A stretch of DNA of 64,000 nucleotides from Geothrix terrae. GTDB taxonomy: Bacteria; Acidobacteriota; Holophagae; Holophagales; Holophagaceae. The notes below the pieces were generated by a model. The model was not told the DNA's origin. It did not search any database and was given only the letters and a program-made list of their open reading frames with translations. Of the stretch, positions 54,320 to 63,377 are shown one piece after another (the first letter of the stretch is position 1; each line of letters starts with the position of its first letter). The position numbers were made by a program, and so were the translations under genes. The stretch lies in contig NZ_JAKZLA010000003.1 in NCBI RefSeq assembly GCF_022808775.1, positions 372,001 to 436,000 of the forward strand. Direction: 5' to 3'.

Positions 54320-55288
54320 ATGGCGCCTTCCCCGCTGGACCCCTACACCCTGGCCGTGGTGGTGTTCGACCGGATCAGTCCGTTCCACCTCTCGGTGCCC
54401 TGCCTGGTCTTCGAGCACCGGCCGGACCTCGGCGTCCCGCCCTACCGCCTGCGGATCTGCGGGGTAGAGGCGGGACCCCTCCGCACCTCGGCCGGCTTCA
54501 CCCTCCAGGCCCCCCATGGCCTGCGGGGCCTGGGCGGCGCGGGCACGATCATCGTCCCCAGCTGGCGGGATCCCCAGGAGCGCCCGCCCGAAGCCCTCCT
54601 CGCCGCCCTCCGGAGGGCCCATGCCCGGGGCGCGCGGGTGGTGGGCCTCTGCCTGGGCGCCTTCGTCCTGGCCGAGGCGGGCCTCCTGGATGGGCGCCAG
54701 GCCACCACCCACTGGAACTGGGTCGAATGCTTCGCCCGGCAATTCCCGCGGGTCCGGCTGAACCCAGGCGTGCTCTACGTCGACGAGGGGGATGTTGTGA
54801 CCTCGGCGGGCACGGCCGCGGGCCTCGACTGCTGCCTCCACCTCCTCCGATCCCAGTGCGGGGCCGAGGTCGCCAATGCGGTGGCCCGGCGGATGGTCGT
54901 GCAGCCGCACCGCCACGGAGGCCAGTCGCAGTTCATCGAGCAGCCCGTCGCGCCCGCGTCGGGGCGGGATCCCTTCACGGAGGCCCTGGCCTGGGCAGAG
55001 CGGCACCTGGACCGCCCCCTCACCGTGGACACCCTCGCGGCGCGCGCCCGCATGAGCCGGCGCACCTTCACCCGGCACTTCCGGCGGAAGACCGGCACCA
55101 CCGCCTGGGCCTGGCTGCTCCAGCGGCGCCTCACCTTCGCGCAGCGGCTCCTCGAGACCACCGGGCACCCGGTGGAGCACGTGGCCACCCTGGCCGGCTT
55201 CGGCTCGGCGGTCTCCCTCCGCCTGCACTTCCGCCAGATCCTGAAGACCTCGCCCACGGCCTACCGCCGGGCCTTCCAGGGCGACTAG
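54320..55288 (+). CDS. GlxA-type transcriptional regulator (DJ-1/PfpI domain plus AraC HTH)
   Basis: 322 aa. Residues about 10-190 are a DJ-1/PfpI-like sensor with the nucleophile-elbow LCLGAFVLAEAGLL; 215-318 are AraC-type HTHs (VDTLAARARMSRRTFTRHFRRKTG, and the second VEHVATLAGFGSAVSLRLHFRQ). Divergent from the cysteine hydrolase gene with 105 nt between; such regulators commonly control the adjacent hydrolase. Confidence 0.92.
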   Translation: MAPSPLDPYTLAVVVFDRISPFHLSVPCLVFEHRPDLGVPPYRLRICGVEAGPLRTSAGFTLQAPHGLRGLGGAGTIIVPSWRDPQERPPEALLAALRRAHARGARVVGLCLGAFVLAEAGLLDGRQATTHWNWVECFARQFPRVRLNPGVLYVDEGDVVTSAGTAAGLDCCLHLLRSQCGAEVANAVARRMVVQPHRHGGQSQFIEQPVAPASGRDPFTEALAWAERHLDRPLTVDTLAARARMSRRTFTRHFRRKTGTTAWAWLLQRRLTFAQRLLETTGHPVEHVATLAGFGSAVSLRLHFRQILKTSPTAYRRAFQGD

Positions 55289-55335
55289 GAAGGAGCCGCG
55301 CCTGCGGCCATGATGGAACCCCCCGGAGGTGTCCC

Positions 55336-57354
55336 ATGCCCCGCACCCATCACCGTTCCGTTTGCCCCTATGACTGCCCCGACGCCTGCGGCCTCGTGGT
55401 CGAGGTGGAGGACGGCCGCGCCGTGGCGGTTGCGGGCGACCCGGAGCATCCGTTCACGCGGGGCGCCCTCTGCCCCAAGATGAACCGCTACCAGGACACG
55501 GTGCACCATCCGGAGCGGTTGACGACGCCCCTGCGCCACACCGGCGCCAAGGGCGAGGGCGCATTCGCGCCCGTCTCCTGGGACGAGGCCATCGGGGAGA
55601 TCGCGGACCGCTGGCGGCGGATCATCACCATCCACGGCGCCGAGGCCATCCTGCCCTACTCCTACGCGGGCACCATGGGCCTGGTCCAGCGCAACGCCGG
55701 GCATGCCTTCTTCCACCGGATGGGGGCCTCGAAGCTGGACCGCACCATCTGCTCGCCGGCCAAGAACGAGGGCTGGGCCCTGGTCATGGGCGGTACGCCC
55801 GCGCCGCACCCGGACGCCTGCGCCGCCAGCGACCTCATCCTGCTCTGGGGCATCAACGCCGCGGCCACCACCGTCCACGCCCTCCACGCCGTGCGCGAGG
55901 CCAAGCGGAAGGGCGCCCAGGTCTGGCTCATCGACACCTACGCCCACGCCACCGCGCCCCTCTGCGACCGCGTGGTGCTGGTGCGGCCGGGCACGGACGG
56001 CGCCCTGGCCCTGGGGATCCTCCACCTGCTGGACCGCCTGGGTCTATGTGACGAGGGCTTCCTCGCGGCTCACGTCCAGGGCGCGGCGGAGCTTCGAGAA
56101 CGCATCCTGCCGGACTATCCGCCGGAGCGGGTGGAGGCCATCACGGGCGTGCCCGCGGCCACGGTCCGCGAGCTGGCGGAGGCCTACGGCCGCGCCCGCG
56201 ATCCGCACCTGCGCCCGGGCAACGGGATCTCCCGCTACGGCAACGGGGCCATGACCCTGCGCACGCTGGCCTGCCTTCCAGCCTTCGTGGGGGCCTACGC
56301 CAAGCCCGGCGGCGGGGCCTTCGCCTCCACCAGCACCGGGGGCGTGTTCCCCATGCGCCTCGTCGAGCGCGAGGACCTGCTGCCCCGCCCTGTCCGAACC
56401 CTCAACATGAACCAGCTGGGCCGCGCCTTGAACGAGCTGCAGGACCCGCCGGTGGCCTCGCTCTACGTCTACCACTCGAACCCCGCCGTGGTGGCGCCGG
56501 ACCAGAACGCCGTGCTGAAGGGCCTCGCGCGGGAGGATCTCTTCACCGTGGTGCACGAGCGGTTCATGACGGACACGGCCCGGCTCGCCGACCTGGTCCT
56601 GCCCGCCACCTCCTCCCTGGAGCACAGCGACCTCTACCGCGCCTTCGGGCACTACGCCATCCAGCGGGCGCGACCCGTGGTGCCGCCGGTGGGGGAGAGC
56701 CGCTCGAACCTCGAGGTGTTCCAGGCCCTGGCCAAGGCGATGGGCTTCACGGAGGCGGTGTTCTCGCAGTCGGCGGACGACCTCATCGACGCTCTCCTGG
56801 CCGAGCCCCATCCATGGCGGCTAGGCGTGGACGCGGCGCGCCTCGCCGAGGGCTTCGCCGTGGAGCTGGACCCCCACCGGCAGGCGCTCCAGTTCGGCAC
56901 GCCCAGCGGCAAGGTGGAGGTCCTCAACCCCCGCGATCCGGAACCCCTGCCCCGCTTCCTGCCGCCCCACAGCGACGGGGACCCGCATCCGCTTCAACTC
57001 GTCACGGCCCCGGCCGTGCAGGGGCTCAACTCCACCTTCCACGAGCGGGAGGACCTGCGGCGGCGCATGGGCCGGATGACCCTCCGGGTGAACCCCGCCG
57101 AGGCCACGGCCCGGGGCCTGGCGGACGGCGATCCGGTGACCGCGTTCAACGGCCTGGGCGAGGTGGCCTTCACCCTGGAGGTGACGGACAAGGTGCCCGC
57201 CGGGGTCGCGGTGGCCGAGGGGGTGTGGTGGCGCCGCCACGCTCCCGGCGACCGCACCGTGAACGCGCTGACCTCCCAGCGCCTCACGGACCGTGGCGGC
57301 GGCAGCACGTTCTACGACAACCGGGTGGACCTGCGGGCGGGTTGGTCCTTTTGA
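55336..57354 (+). CDS. Molybdopterin-dependent oxidoreductase with [4Fe-4S] cluster
   Basis: 672 aa, DMSO-reductase superfamily. N-terminal cluster Cys10-x3-Cys14-x3-Cys18-x27-Cys46, then bis-MGD binding segments (NGISRYGNGAMTLR; GTPSGKVEV; a C-terminal MopB domain with VNPAEATARGLADGDPV). The region TICSPAKNEGW is where a metal ligand would be expected; whether Cys or Ser coordinates Mo/W cannot be settled by eye. No signal peptide (no twin-Arg), so cytoplasmic. ATG 55336 follows GGAGGT. It sits alone downstream of the regulator. Confidence 0.88.
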   Translation: MPRTHHRSVCPYDCPDACGLVVEVEDGRAVAVAGDPEHPFTRGALCPKMNRYQDTVHHPERLTTPLRHTGAKGEGAFAPVSWDEAIGEIADRWRRIITIHGAEAILPYSYAGTMGLVQRNAGHAFFHRMGASKLDRTICSPAKNEGWALVMGGTPAPHPDACAASDLILLWGINAAATTVHALHAVREAKRKGAQVWLIDTYAHATAPLCDRVVLVRPGTDGALALGILHLLDRLGLCDEGFLAAHVQGAAELRERILPDYPPERVEAITGVPAATVRELAEAYGRARDPHLRPGNGISRYGNGAMTLRTLACLPAFVGAYAKPGGGAFASTSTGGVFPMRLVEREDLLPRPVRTLNMNQLGRALNELQDPPVASLYVYHSNPAVVAPDQNAVLKGLAREDLFTVVHERFMTDTARLADLVLPATSSLEHSDLYRAFGHYAIQRARPVVPPVGESRSNLEVFQALAKAMGFTEAVFSQSADDLIDALLAEPHPWRLGVDAARLAEGFAVELDPHRQALQFGTPSGKVEVLNPRDPEPLPRFLPPHSDGDPHPLQLVTAPAVQGLNSTFHEREDLRRRMGRMTLRVNPAEATARGLADGDPVTAFNGLGEVAFTLEVTDKVPAGVAVAEGVWWRRHAPGDRTVNALTSQRLTDRGGGSTFYDNRVDLRAGWSF

Positions 57355-57596
57355 CGGATCGTCAACAAAATGCCCGATGCTCCAGGCAGATGGCCCTCTT
57401 TTAGTGCTTCGCATCACCTCTTGATACTCCACCCTCCCTCGGGGCAGCCCGTGCGGCTAGAGTCATGTCGTCCTGTTTTTGCCCCTGCATCGCGCCGCGG
57501 ACGCCTCGGGACGGCCCCGCGGGATCTCAGCACGAATGCTTTTCCCGGCCGGAGCCCCGGTTCCGCCTCCACACCCCCTTCCTTCCCGGAGGAACC

Positions 57597-58946
57597 ATGA
57601 GCCAGTACGTCAATGAAGTCCTTGAGGGCCTCAAGAAAAAGGCCCCCTGGGAAAGCCTGTTTATCCAGGCCGCCACCGAAATCCTCCACTCCCTGGCCCC
57701 AGTCCTCGAGAAGGAGCCCAAGTACAAGAAGAACGCCATCCTGGAGCGGCTGATTGAGCCCGAGCGCGCCATCGGCTTCCGCGTGCCCTGGGTGGACGAC
57801 AAGGGCCAGATCCGCGTCAATCCCGGCTGGCGCGTGCAGTTCAGCAGCGCCATCGGGCCCTACAAGGGCGGCATCCGCTTCCATCCCAACGTCACCCTCG
57901 ACACCCTGAAGTTCCTGGGCTTCGAGCAGATCTTCAAGAACAGCCTCACGGGCCTGCCCATGGGCGGCGGCAAGGGCGGCTCCAACTTCGACCCCAACGG
58001 CAAGTCCGACGCCGAGGTGATGCGCTTCTGCCAGTCCTTCATGATGGAGCTCTTCCGCCACATCGGCGCCGACACGGACGTGCCGGCCGGTGACATCGGC
58101 GTGGGCGGCCGCGAGGTCGGCTACATGTTCGGCATGTACAAGAAGCTCCGGAATGAGTTCACCGGCGTGCTCACGGGCAAGGGCCAGTACTGGGGCGGCA
58201 GCCTCATCCGTCCCGAGGCCACGGGCTACGGCGTGGTCTACTTCGCCGAAGAGGCGCTGAAGACCAAGGGCGAGTCCATCGGCGGGAAGAAGGTGGCCGT
58301 GTCCGGCTTCGGCAACGTGGCCTGGGGCGCCGTCACCAAGGCCACCCAGCTGGGCGCCAAGGTCGTCACCATCTCCGGCCCCGACGGCTACATCTACGAT
58401 CCCGACGGCATCTCCGGCGAGAAGATCGAGTACATGACCGAGATGCTCCGCATCGACCGCATGTCCGTGGCCCCCTACGCCCAGAAGTTCAAGACGGCCC
58501 AGTTCCACGCCGGCAAGCGCCCCTGGGAGCAGAAGGTGGACGTGGCCCTGCCCTGCGCCATCCAGAACGAGCTGAACCTCGACGAGGCCAAGAACCTGAT
58601 GGCCAACGGCTGCATGGCCGTGATCGAAGGCGCCAACATGCCCAGCACCCTGGACGCCGTGGAGTTCTTCCAGGCCAACACCGGCAAGATCCTCTTCTCC
58701 CCCGGCAAGGCCTCCAACGCCGGCGGCGTGGCCACCTCGGGCCTGGAGATGAGCCAGAACTCCATGCGCCTGGGCTGGACCGCCGAAGAGGTCGACGCCC
58801 GCCTGCACCAGATCATGATCAACATCCACAAGTCCTGCGCCGACGCGGCCGCCCGCTTCGGCACCCCCGGCAACTACGTGAACGGCGCCAACATCGCCGG
58901 CTTCATCAAGGTGGCCGACTCCATGATCGACCAGGGCCTGGTGTAG
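57597..58946 (+). CDS. gdhA: Glutamate dehydrogenase, NADP-type
   Basis: 449 aa, the size of the anabolic NADP-GDH. Catalytic Lys in GLPMGGGKGGSNFDP, substrate site GWRVQFSSAIGPYKGGIR, Rossmann motif AVSGFGNVAWGAVTKATQ. Assimilates ammonia into glutamate. GGAGG at 57588-57592. The 5' region (57355-57596) has no recognised riboswitch, and a strong terminator follows. Complements the NAD-type enzyme at 40475. Confidence 0.95.
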   Translation: MSQYVNEVLEGLKKKAPWESLFIQAATEILHSLAPVLEKEPKYKKNAILERLIEPERAIGFRVPWVDDKGQIRVNPGWRVQFSSAIGPYKGGIRFHPNVTLDTLKFLGFEQIFKNSLTGLPMGGGKGGSNFDPNGKSDAEVMRFCQSFMMELFRHIGADTDVPAGDIGVGGREVGYMFGMYKKLRNEFTGVLTGKGQYWGGSLIRPEATGYGVVYFAEEALKTKGESIGGKKVAVSGFGNVAWGAVTKATQLGAKVVTISGPDGYIYDPDGISGEKIEYMTEMLRIDRMSVAPYAQKFKTAQFHAGKRPWEQKVDVALPCAIQNELNLDEAKNLMANGCMAVIEGANMPSTLDAVEFFQANTGKILFSPGKASNAGGVATSGLEMSQNSMRLGWTAEEVDARLHQIMINIHKSCADAAARFGTPGNYVNGANIAGFIKVADSMIDQGLV

Positions 58947-58967
58947 CCGTTTCCTGCTTTCCACCAA

Positions 58968-59009
58968 GGCACAAAAAGGGGGGCCGCCCGCGGCCCCCCT
59001 TTTTGTGCC
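58968..59009 (+). terminator. Terminator after gdhA
   Basis: 19-bp perfect stem (58968-58986 with 58991-59009), loop CCCG, with five T in the right arm. Confidence 0.9.
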
Positions 59010-59045
59010 CAGGCCAGTAAACTGCGGTGGAACCGAGGCCCCCGC

Positions 59046-62000
59046 ATGATCAGCCGCGACTTCAATGAGATCTTCCACAAGTACGCGACGGACAAGGAGA
59101 TCTTCCACGAGCTGATGCCCCTGCGCACCCGGGAGATCCTCCTGGTCGCCCCGGCCTTCGATGCCTTCACGCTGGAGCAGGACGGCCTGTTGACCGAGAT
59201 CCTCTTCGACGGCTACTACCAGCTCAACATGAGCAACCCGCCCCGGGTGACCAACGTGTCCACCGTGGACGAGGCCCTGGACCGCTGCGCCAGCCGCCAC
59301 TTCGACATCATCATCGTCATGAGCCGCCTGGGCCAGGGCGGGCACGTGGAGCTGTCGCGGGCCCTGCGGAAGGCCGCGCCGCGGATCCCCATCTACCTCC
59401 TGCTCAACGACAACGTGGAAGTGGGCGTCATGGACCGCCGGCGGCAGGAGCTGCTGCGGCACTACGACCAGATCTTCGTGTGGAACGGGAACCCCGAGAT
59501 CTTCATGGCCATGGTGAAGTTCATGGAGGACCGGGCCAACGTCCTCAACGACACCAAGGTGGGCCTCACCCGCGTGATCCTGCTGGTGGAGGACAGCATC
59601 CGCTACTACTCGCGGTACCTGCCCATCCTCTACAGCGAGATCCTCAAGCAGACCACGCGCCTGGCCAAGGAACAGAACATGGACCGCATGACGCGCACGC
59701 TGTCCATGCGGGTCCGCCCCAAGGTGATCCTGGCCACCTCGTACGAGGAGGCCATGGCCTTCTGCGACCAGTTCCAGGACTGCCTGCTCTGCGTCATCTC
59801 GGACCGCAAGTTCCCCAAGGACGGCACCCTCGACCGCGAGGCCGGCATCAAGCTGATCCGCGCCCTGAAGGAGCGAATCCCGGACCTGCCGACCCTGCTC
59901 CAGTCCTCGGATCCGCTGAAGGAATCCTGGGCCACGGCCCTGGGCAGCGGCTTCCTCAACAAGAACTCGTTCACCCTGGGCGCGGAGCTTTCGAGCTTCT
60001 TCTACGAACGCCTGGGCTTCGGCGACTTCATCTTCCGGAACCAGGCCGGCGAGGAGATCGCCCGGGCCACGGACATGGAGGACCTGCGGGAGAAGCTGCG
60101 CACCGTGCCCGCCGAGTCCCTGGTCTACCACGCCCTGCGCAACCACTTCTCCTCCTGGATCATGGCCCGCGGCGAGGTCCAGGTCGCCAAGGTCCTGGCC
60201 CGCTTCCGCATCTCCGACTACCGGGATCCGGAGGACATGCGGACCTTCCTCATCGACGTGGGCGACTACGTGCAGCGCATGCGGACCCTGGGCAAGGTGA
60301 TTCCCCTCACGGAATCCACGCCCCGGGACGAGCCCAACATCCTCCGCCTGGGCTCCGGCTCCATGGGCGGCAAGGCGCGGGGCGTGGCCTTCACCCACTC
60401 CCTGCTCTCCCGGCTGGACCTGGAGAGCCTGATTCCCGGCGCGAACATCCGGATCCCCCGCTCCGCCATCATCGGCACGGAGGAGTTCACCGGCTTCATC
60501 CACCGGAACGGCCTGAGGCAGATGGTCCAGAGTGACGCCGACGACGACGCCATCAAGCGGCGCTTCCTCATGGGCTCGCTGTCGCCGGAGCTGATCGCCA
60601 AGCTGCGCCTCTTCCTCACCAAGCACGCCAAGGTGCCCCTGGCCGTCCGTTCCTCGGGCCTGCTGGAGGACAGCCTCTCCCATCCCTTCGCGGGCCTCTA
60701 CAGCACCTTCTTCCTGCCCAACAACGACGCCGACCCCGCCGTGCGCGAGGTCCAGCTCATGGAGGCCATCAAGCTGGTCTACGCCTCGGTCTACTCGAAG
60801 GCCTCCCGCGCCTACTTCCAGGCCATCGACTACAAGATCGAGGAAGAGCAGATGGCCATCCTCATCCAGGAGGTCTCGGGACGCCGCTTCGGCAGCCGCT
60901 TCTACCCGCACATCTCAGGCGTGGCCCAGTCCTTCAACTACTATCCCGTGGCCTATACGCTGCCGCAGGACGGCATCGCCAGCATCGCCGTGGGGCTGGG
61001 CAAGTACGTGGTGGAAGGCGAGAAGGCCTACTGCTTCGCGCCGCCCTACCCCGAGATGGACATGCTGCCCCCCAGGGAGCAGCTGCGCACCACCCAGAAG
61101 CGCTTCTACGCCCTGGACATGAGCCGCACCTCCGTGGACCTCTACGCCGGGGAGGACGCCACCCTGCTCAGCCTCGACATCCAGGAGGCGGAGGCGGATG
61201 GGGCCCTGCAGCACTGCGCCTCCGTCTGGGACTGGAACGACGATCGCATCCAGGACGGCCTCGACCGCCCGGGGCCCCGCATCGTGAACTTCCGCAACAT
61301 CCTCAAGTACGACCAGTTCCCCCTGGCCCCGATCCTCCAGCGGCTGCTGGAGCTGATCCGCGGGGCCATGGAGACGCCGGTGGAGCTCGAGTTCGCCGTG
61401 AACCTCGACCCCGATCCCCACAACGGCAAGCCCACCTTCACCCTCCTCCAGATCAAGCACCAGCTCATGGAGACGGGGGACGTGAACCTGTCCTCGGCGG
61501 ACCTCGATCCGGCCGACCTCTTCCTCTTCTCCGAGAAGTGCGTGGGGAACGGCATCGTGGAGGGCCTGCGGGACGTCGTGTGGGTGGACCCCGAGGGCTT
61601 CGACAAGTTCGAGACGCCCACCCTGGCGGCGGAGATCGAGAAGCTCAATGACCGCTTCCGCGCCGAGGGCGGGAAGTACGTCCTGCTGGGCCCCGGGCGC
61701 TGGGGCAGCAACGACCGCCACCTGGGCATCCCCATCGTGTGGTCCATGATCTCCTGCGCCCAGGTGATCGTGGAGTACGCCATGGAGAACTTCCAGGCGG
61801 ACGCCTCGCTGGGCTCACACTTCTTCCACAACGTGACCTCCCTGAACATCGGCTACTTCACGGTGCCCTACCCCCGGGGCACGAGCCTGCTCGACTGGGA
61901 CTGGCTGCGCCGGCAGCCGGAGGTCTGGCGCTCGGGCTGCCTGGTGCACACGCGGCTGGACGAGCCCGTCCACATCGTCATGGATGGGCGGCGCAGCGCC

Positions 62001-62060
62001 TCGGCCATCTTCAAGCGCGCGCCGGAGCCCGTGCCCGAAGAGCCCGAGGAGTTCCAGTAG
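59046..62060 (+). CDS. Receiver domain fused to PEP synthase-like ATP-binding (PPDK_N) domain
   Basis: 1004 aa. Region 25-160 is receiver-like but lacks an evident phospho-acceptor. Region 174-320 is a second receiver with acidic pair E182/D183 (VEDS), acceptor D253 (VISDRKFPKDG), Ser287/288 and Lys306 in place. From about 430 the PPDK_N ATP-grasp domain follows (GSGSMGGKARGVAF; PLAVRSSGLLEDSLSHPFAGLY, R535). The swivelling phospho-His domain and the PEP-binding barrel are absent, so it is not a complete PEP synthase. Likely a phosphorylation-controlled ATP-dependent enzyme of unknown reaction. Confidence 0.82.
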   Translation: MISRDFNEIFHKYATDKEIFHELMPLRTREILLVAPAFDAFTLEQDGLLTEILFDGYYQLNMSNPPRVTNVSTVDEALDRCASRHFDIIIVMSRLGQGGHVELSRALRKAAPRIPIYLLLNDNVEVGVMDRRRQELLRHYDQIFVWNGNPEIFMAMVKFMEDRANVLNDTKVGLTRVILLVEDSIRYYSRYLPILYSEILKQTTRLAKEQNMDRMTRTLSMRVRPKVILATSYEEAMAFCDQFQDCLLCVISDRKFPKDGTLDREAGIKLIRALKERIPDLPTLLQSSDPLKESWATALGSGFLNKNSFTLGAELSSFFYERLGFGDFIFRNQAGEEIARATDMEDLREKLRTVPAESLVYHALRNHFSSWIMARGEVQVAKVLARFRISDYRDPEDMRTFLIDVGDYVQRMRTLGKVIPLTESTPRDEPNILRLGSGSMGGKARGVAFTHSLLSRLDLESLIPGANIRIPRSAIIGTEEFTGFIHRNGLRQMVQSDADDDAIKRRFLMGSLSPELIAKLRLFLTKHAKVPLAVRSSGLLEDSLSHPFAGLYSTFFLPNNDADPAVREVQLMEAIKLVYASVYSKASRAYFQAIDYKIEEEQMAILIQEVSGRRFGSRFYPHISGVAQSFNYYPVAYTLPQDGIASIAVGLGKYVVEGEKAYCFAPPYPEMDMLPPREQLRTTQKRFYALDMSRTSVDLYAGEDATLLSLDIQEAEADGALQHCASVWDWNDDRIQDGLDRPGPRIVNFRNILKYDQFPLAPILQRLLELIRGAMETPVELEFAVNLDPDPHNGKPTFTLLQIKHQLMETGDVNLSSADLDPADLFLFSEKCVGNGIVEGLRDVVWVDPEGFDKFETPTLAAEIEKLNDRFRAEGGKYVLLGPGRWGSNDRHLGIPIVWSMISCAQVIVEYAMENFQADASLGSHFFHNVTSLNIGYFTVPYPRGTSLLDWDWLRRQPEVWRSGCLVHTRLDEPVHIVMDGRRSASAIFKRAPEPVPEEPEEFQ

Positions 62061-62081
62061 CAGCGCCGAGGGGCGGCGGGC

Positions 62082-62615
62082 CTACTTCGCCCGGGTGTAT
62101 TCCATCTCCATGAGCTTCACGAAGGCGCCGTCCTTGCCCTTCACGAACATCGCCGCGAAGCGGTGGTCGTGGTCCGGCTGGGTGTGGACCTCCTTGAAGG
62201 TGAGGGGCTTCCCGGCCTCGTCGTAGCCATCGAAGAAGAGGGTCATCTCCCGGCAGTCCTTGGTACAGGTCCCCTTGGACACGGCCATCCAGGTGCCGCC
62301 GTTGTCCACCCAGCTGCCCACATGGGCGTTCTGGTGGGTGTCGTAGCCGAAGAGGCCATGGCCCTCGAAAGTCTGGCCCATCATCTCGGCGCGCATCTCG
62401 GACTTCAGCCACAATCCGCCCGACACGAGGGTGTTGATCTCCGTCCCCTTGGACACCACGGGCGGCTTGGACGGGTCCATGTACATCTTCGCCACGGCGA
62501 TCCAGGTGCCGGCCTGCTCCTTCAGGGCCAGGTGATGGGCCGTGGGCTTGGGAAGGGGGCTTTCCTGGGCGGACAGAGACAGGACACAAGCGAGGGAGAG
62601 GATCAGGGCGCGCAT
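62082..62615 (-). CDS. DUF1579-like exported protein
   Basis: 177 aa with a signal peptide (LILSLACVLSLSAQ). The lipocalin-like body (LKEQAGTWIAVAKMYMDP, LVSGGLWLKSEMRAEMMG, GLFGYDTHQNAHVGSWVD) matches the DUF1579 (PF07617) pattern. Role unknown. Convergent with the receiver-PPDK_N gene, with 21 nt between the stops. Confidence 0.8.
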   Translation of the reverse strand: MRALILSLACVLSLSAQESPLPKPTAHHLALKEQAGTWIAVAKMYMDPSKPPVVSKGTEINTLVSGGLWLKSEMRAEMMGQTFEGHGLFGYDTHQNAHVGSWVDNGGTWMAVSKGTCTKDCREMTLFFDGYDEAGKPLTFKEVHTQPDHDHRFAAMFVKGKDGAFVKLMEMEYTRAK

Positions 62616-62697
62616 GGGACCTCCAGGCGCCCATGCTACCCCCGCCGGAACCCGGCACCAGCCCGGCTTCCGCTAAAGTGGGGGGGAGGAGGGGCCC

Positions 62698-63312
62698 TTG
62701 ATCCAGCATCCCGGCAACGTGTTCGTGGTCTCCGCGCCGTCGGGCGCGGGCAAGTCCACGCTGACCCAGCGGCTGGTGCAGAGCGTCCCGGACTTGATCT
62801 TCTCCATCTCCTTCACCACCCGGAAGCCCCGCCCGGGCGAGGTGGACGGGCGGGACTACTTCTTCATCGACGACGCCCGGTTCGACGCCATGGTGCGGGA
62901 GGGCGGCTTCGTGGAGTGGGTGCAGGTCTACGGCCACCGGTACGGCACAGGCCGCGCCTGGCTGAAGGACGTGCTGGGCACGGGGCGAGACGTGCTGCTC
63001 GACATCGAGACCACCGGCGCCCTGAACGTGCGCCAGGCCATGCCCGAAGCGCGGATGATCTTCATCCTGCCCCCCTCCGCCGCCTCCCTGGAGCAGCGGC
63101 TGCGCAGCCGGGGCAAGGACTCGGACGAGCAGATCCGCATCCGCCTGGAGCATGCCCGCCATGAGCTGGAGCTGTACCCCGCCTACGACTACCTGATCCT
63201 CAATGACGACCTTGAACTCGCCTACCGGCAGTTCGAGGGCATCGTCCACGCCACCCGGGCCAGCCGGGAGCGCATGGCCCCCACGGCCCGGCGGATCCTC
63301 GAGGGGTTCTGA
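62698..63312 (+). CDS. gmk: Guanylate kinase
   Basis: 204 aa. Phosphorylates GMP to GDP. P-loop SAPSGAGKST, GMP-binding SFTTRKPRPGEVDGRDYFF, lid segment with LEQRLRSRGKDSDEQIRIRL. The usual EIDxQGA motif reads DIETTGA, a mild change. Starts with TTG at 62698, preceded by GGAGGGG. The S41 protease follows after 65 nt. Confidence 0.93.
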   Translation: MIQHPGNVFVVSAPSGAGKSTLTQRLVQSVPDLIFSISFTTRKPRPGEVDGRDYFFIDDARFDAMVREGGFVEWVQVYGHRYGTGRAWLKDVLGTGRDVLLDIETTGALNVRQAMPEARMIFILPPSAASLEQRLRSRGKDSDEQIRIRLEHARHELELYPAYDYLILNDDLELAYRQFEGIVHATRASRERMAPTARRILEGF

Positions 63313-63377
63313 TAAAACCGCGCTTCGCCCTCCCTGCGGGCGGGGCGTATCCTGGAGGGACACTCCCCGGGAGCCTC

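Noticed and set aside
54727-55335. N-terminal extension of the molybdopterin enzyme
   Set aside because: It overlaps the GlxA-type gene; ATG 55336 has GGAGGT and starts just before the cluster cysteines.
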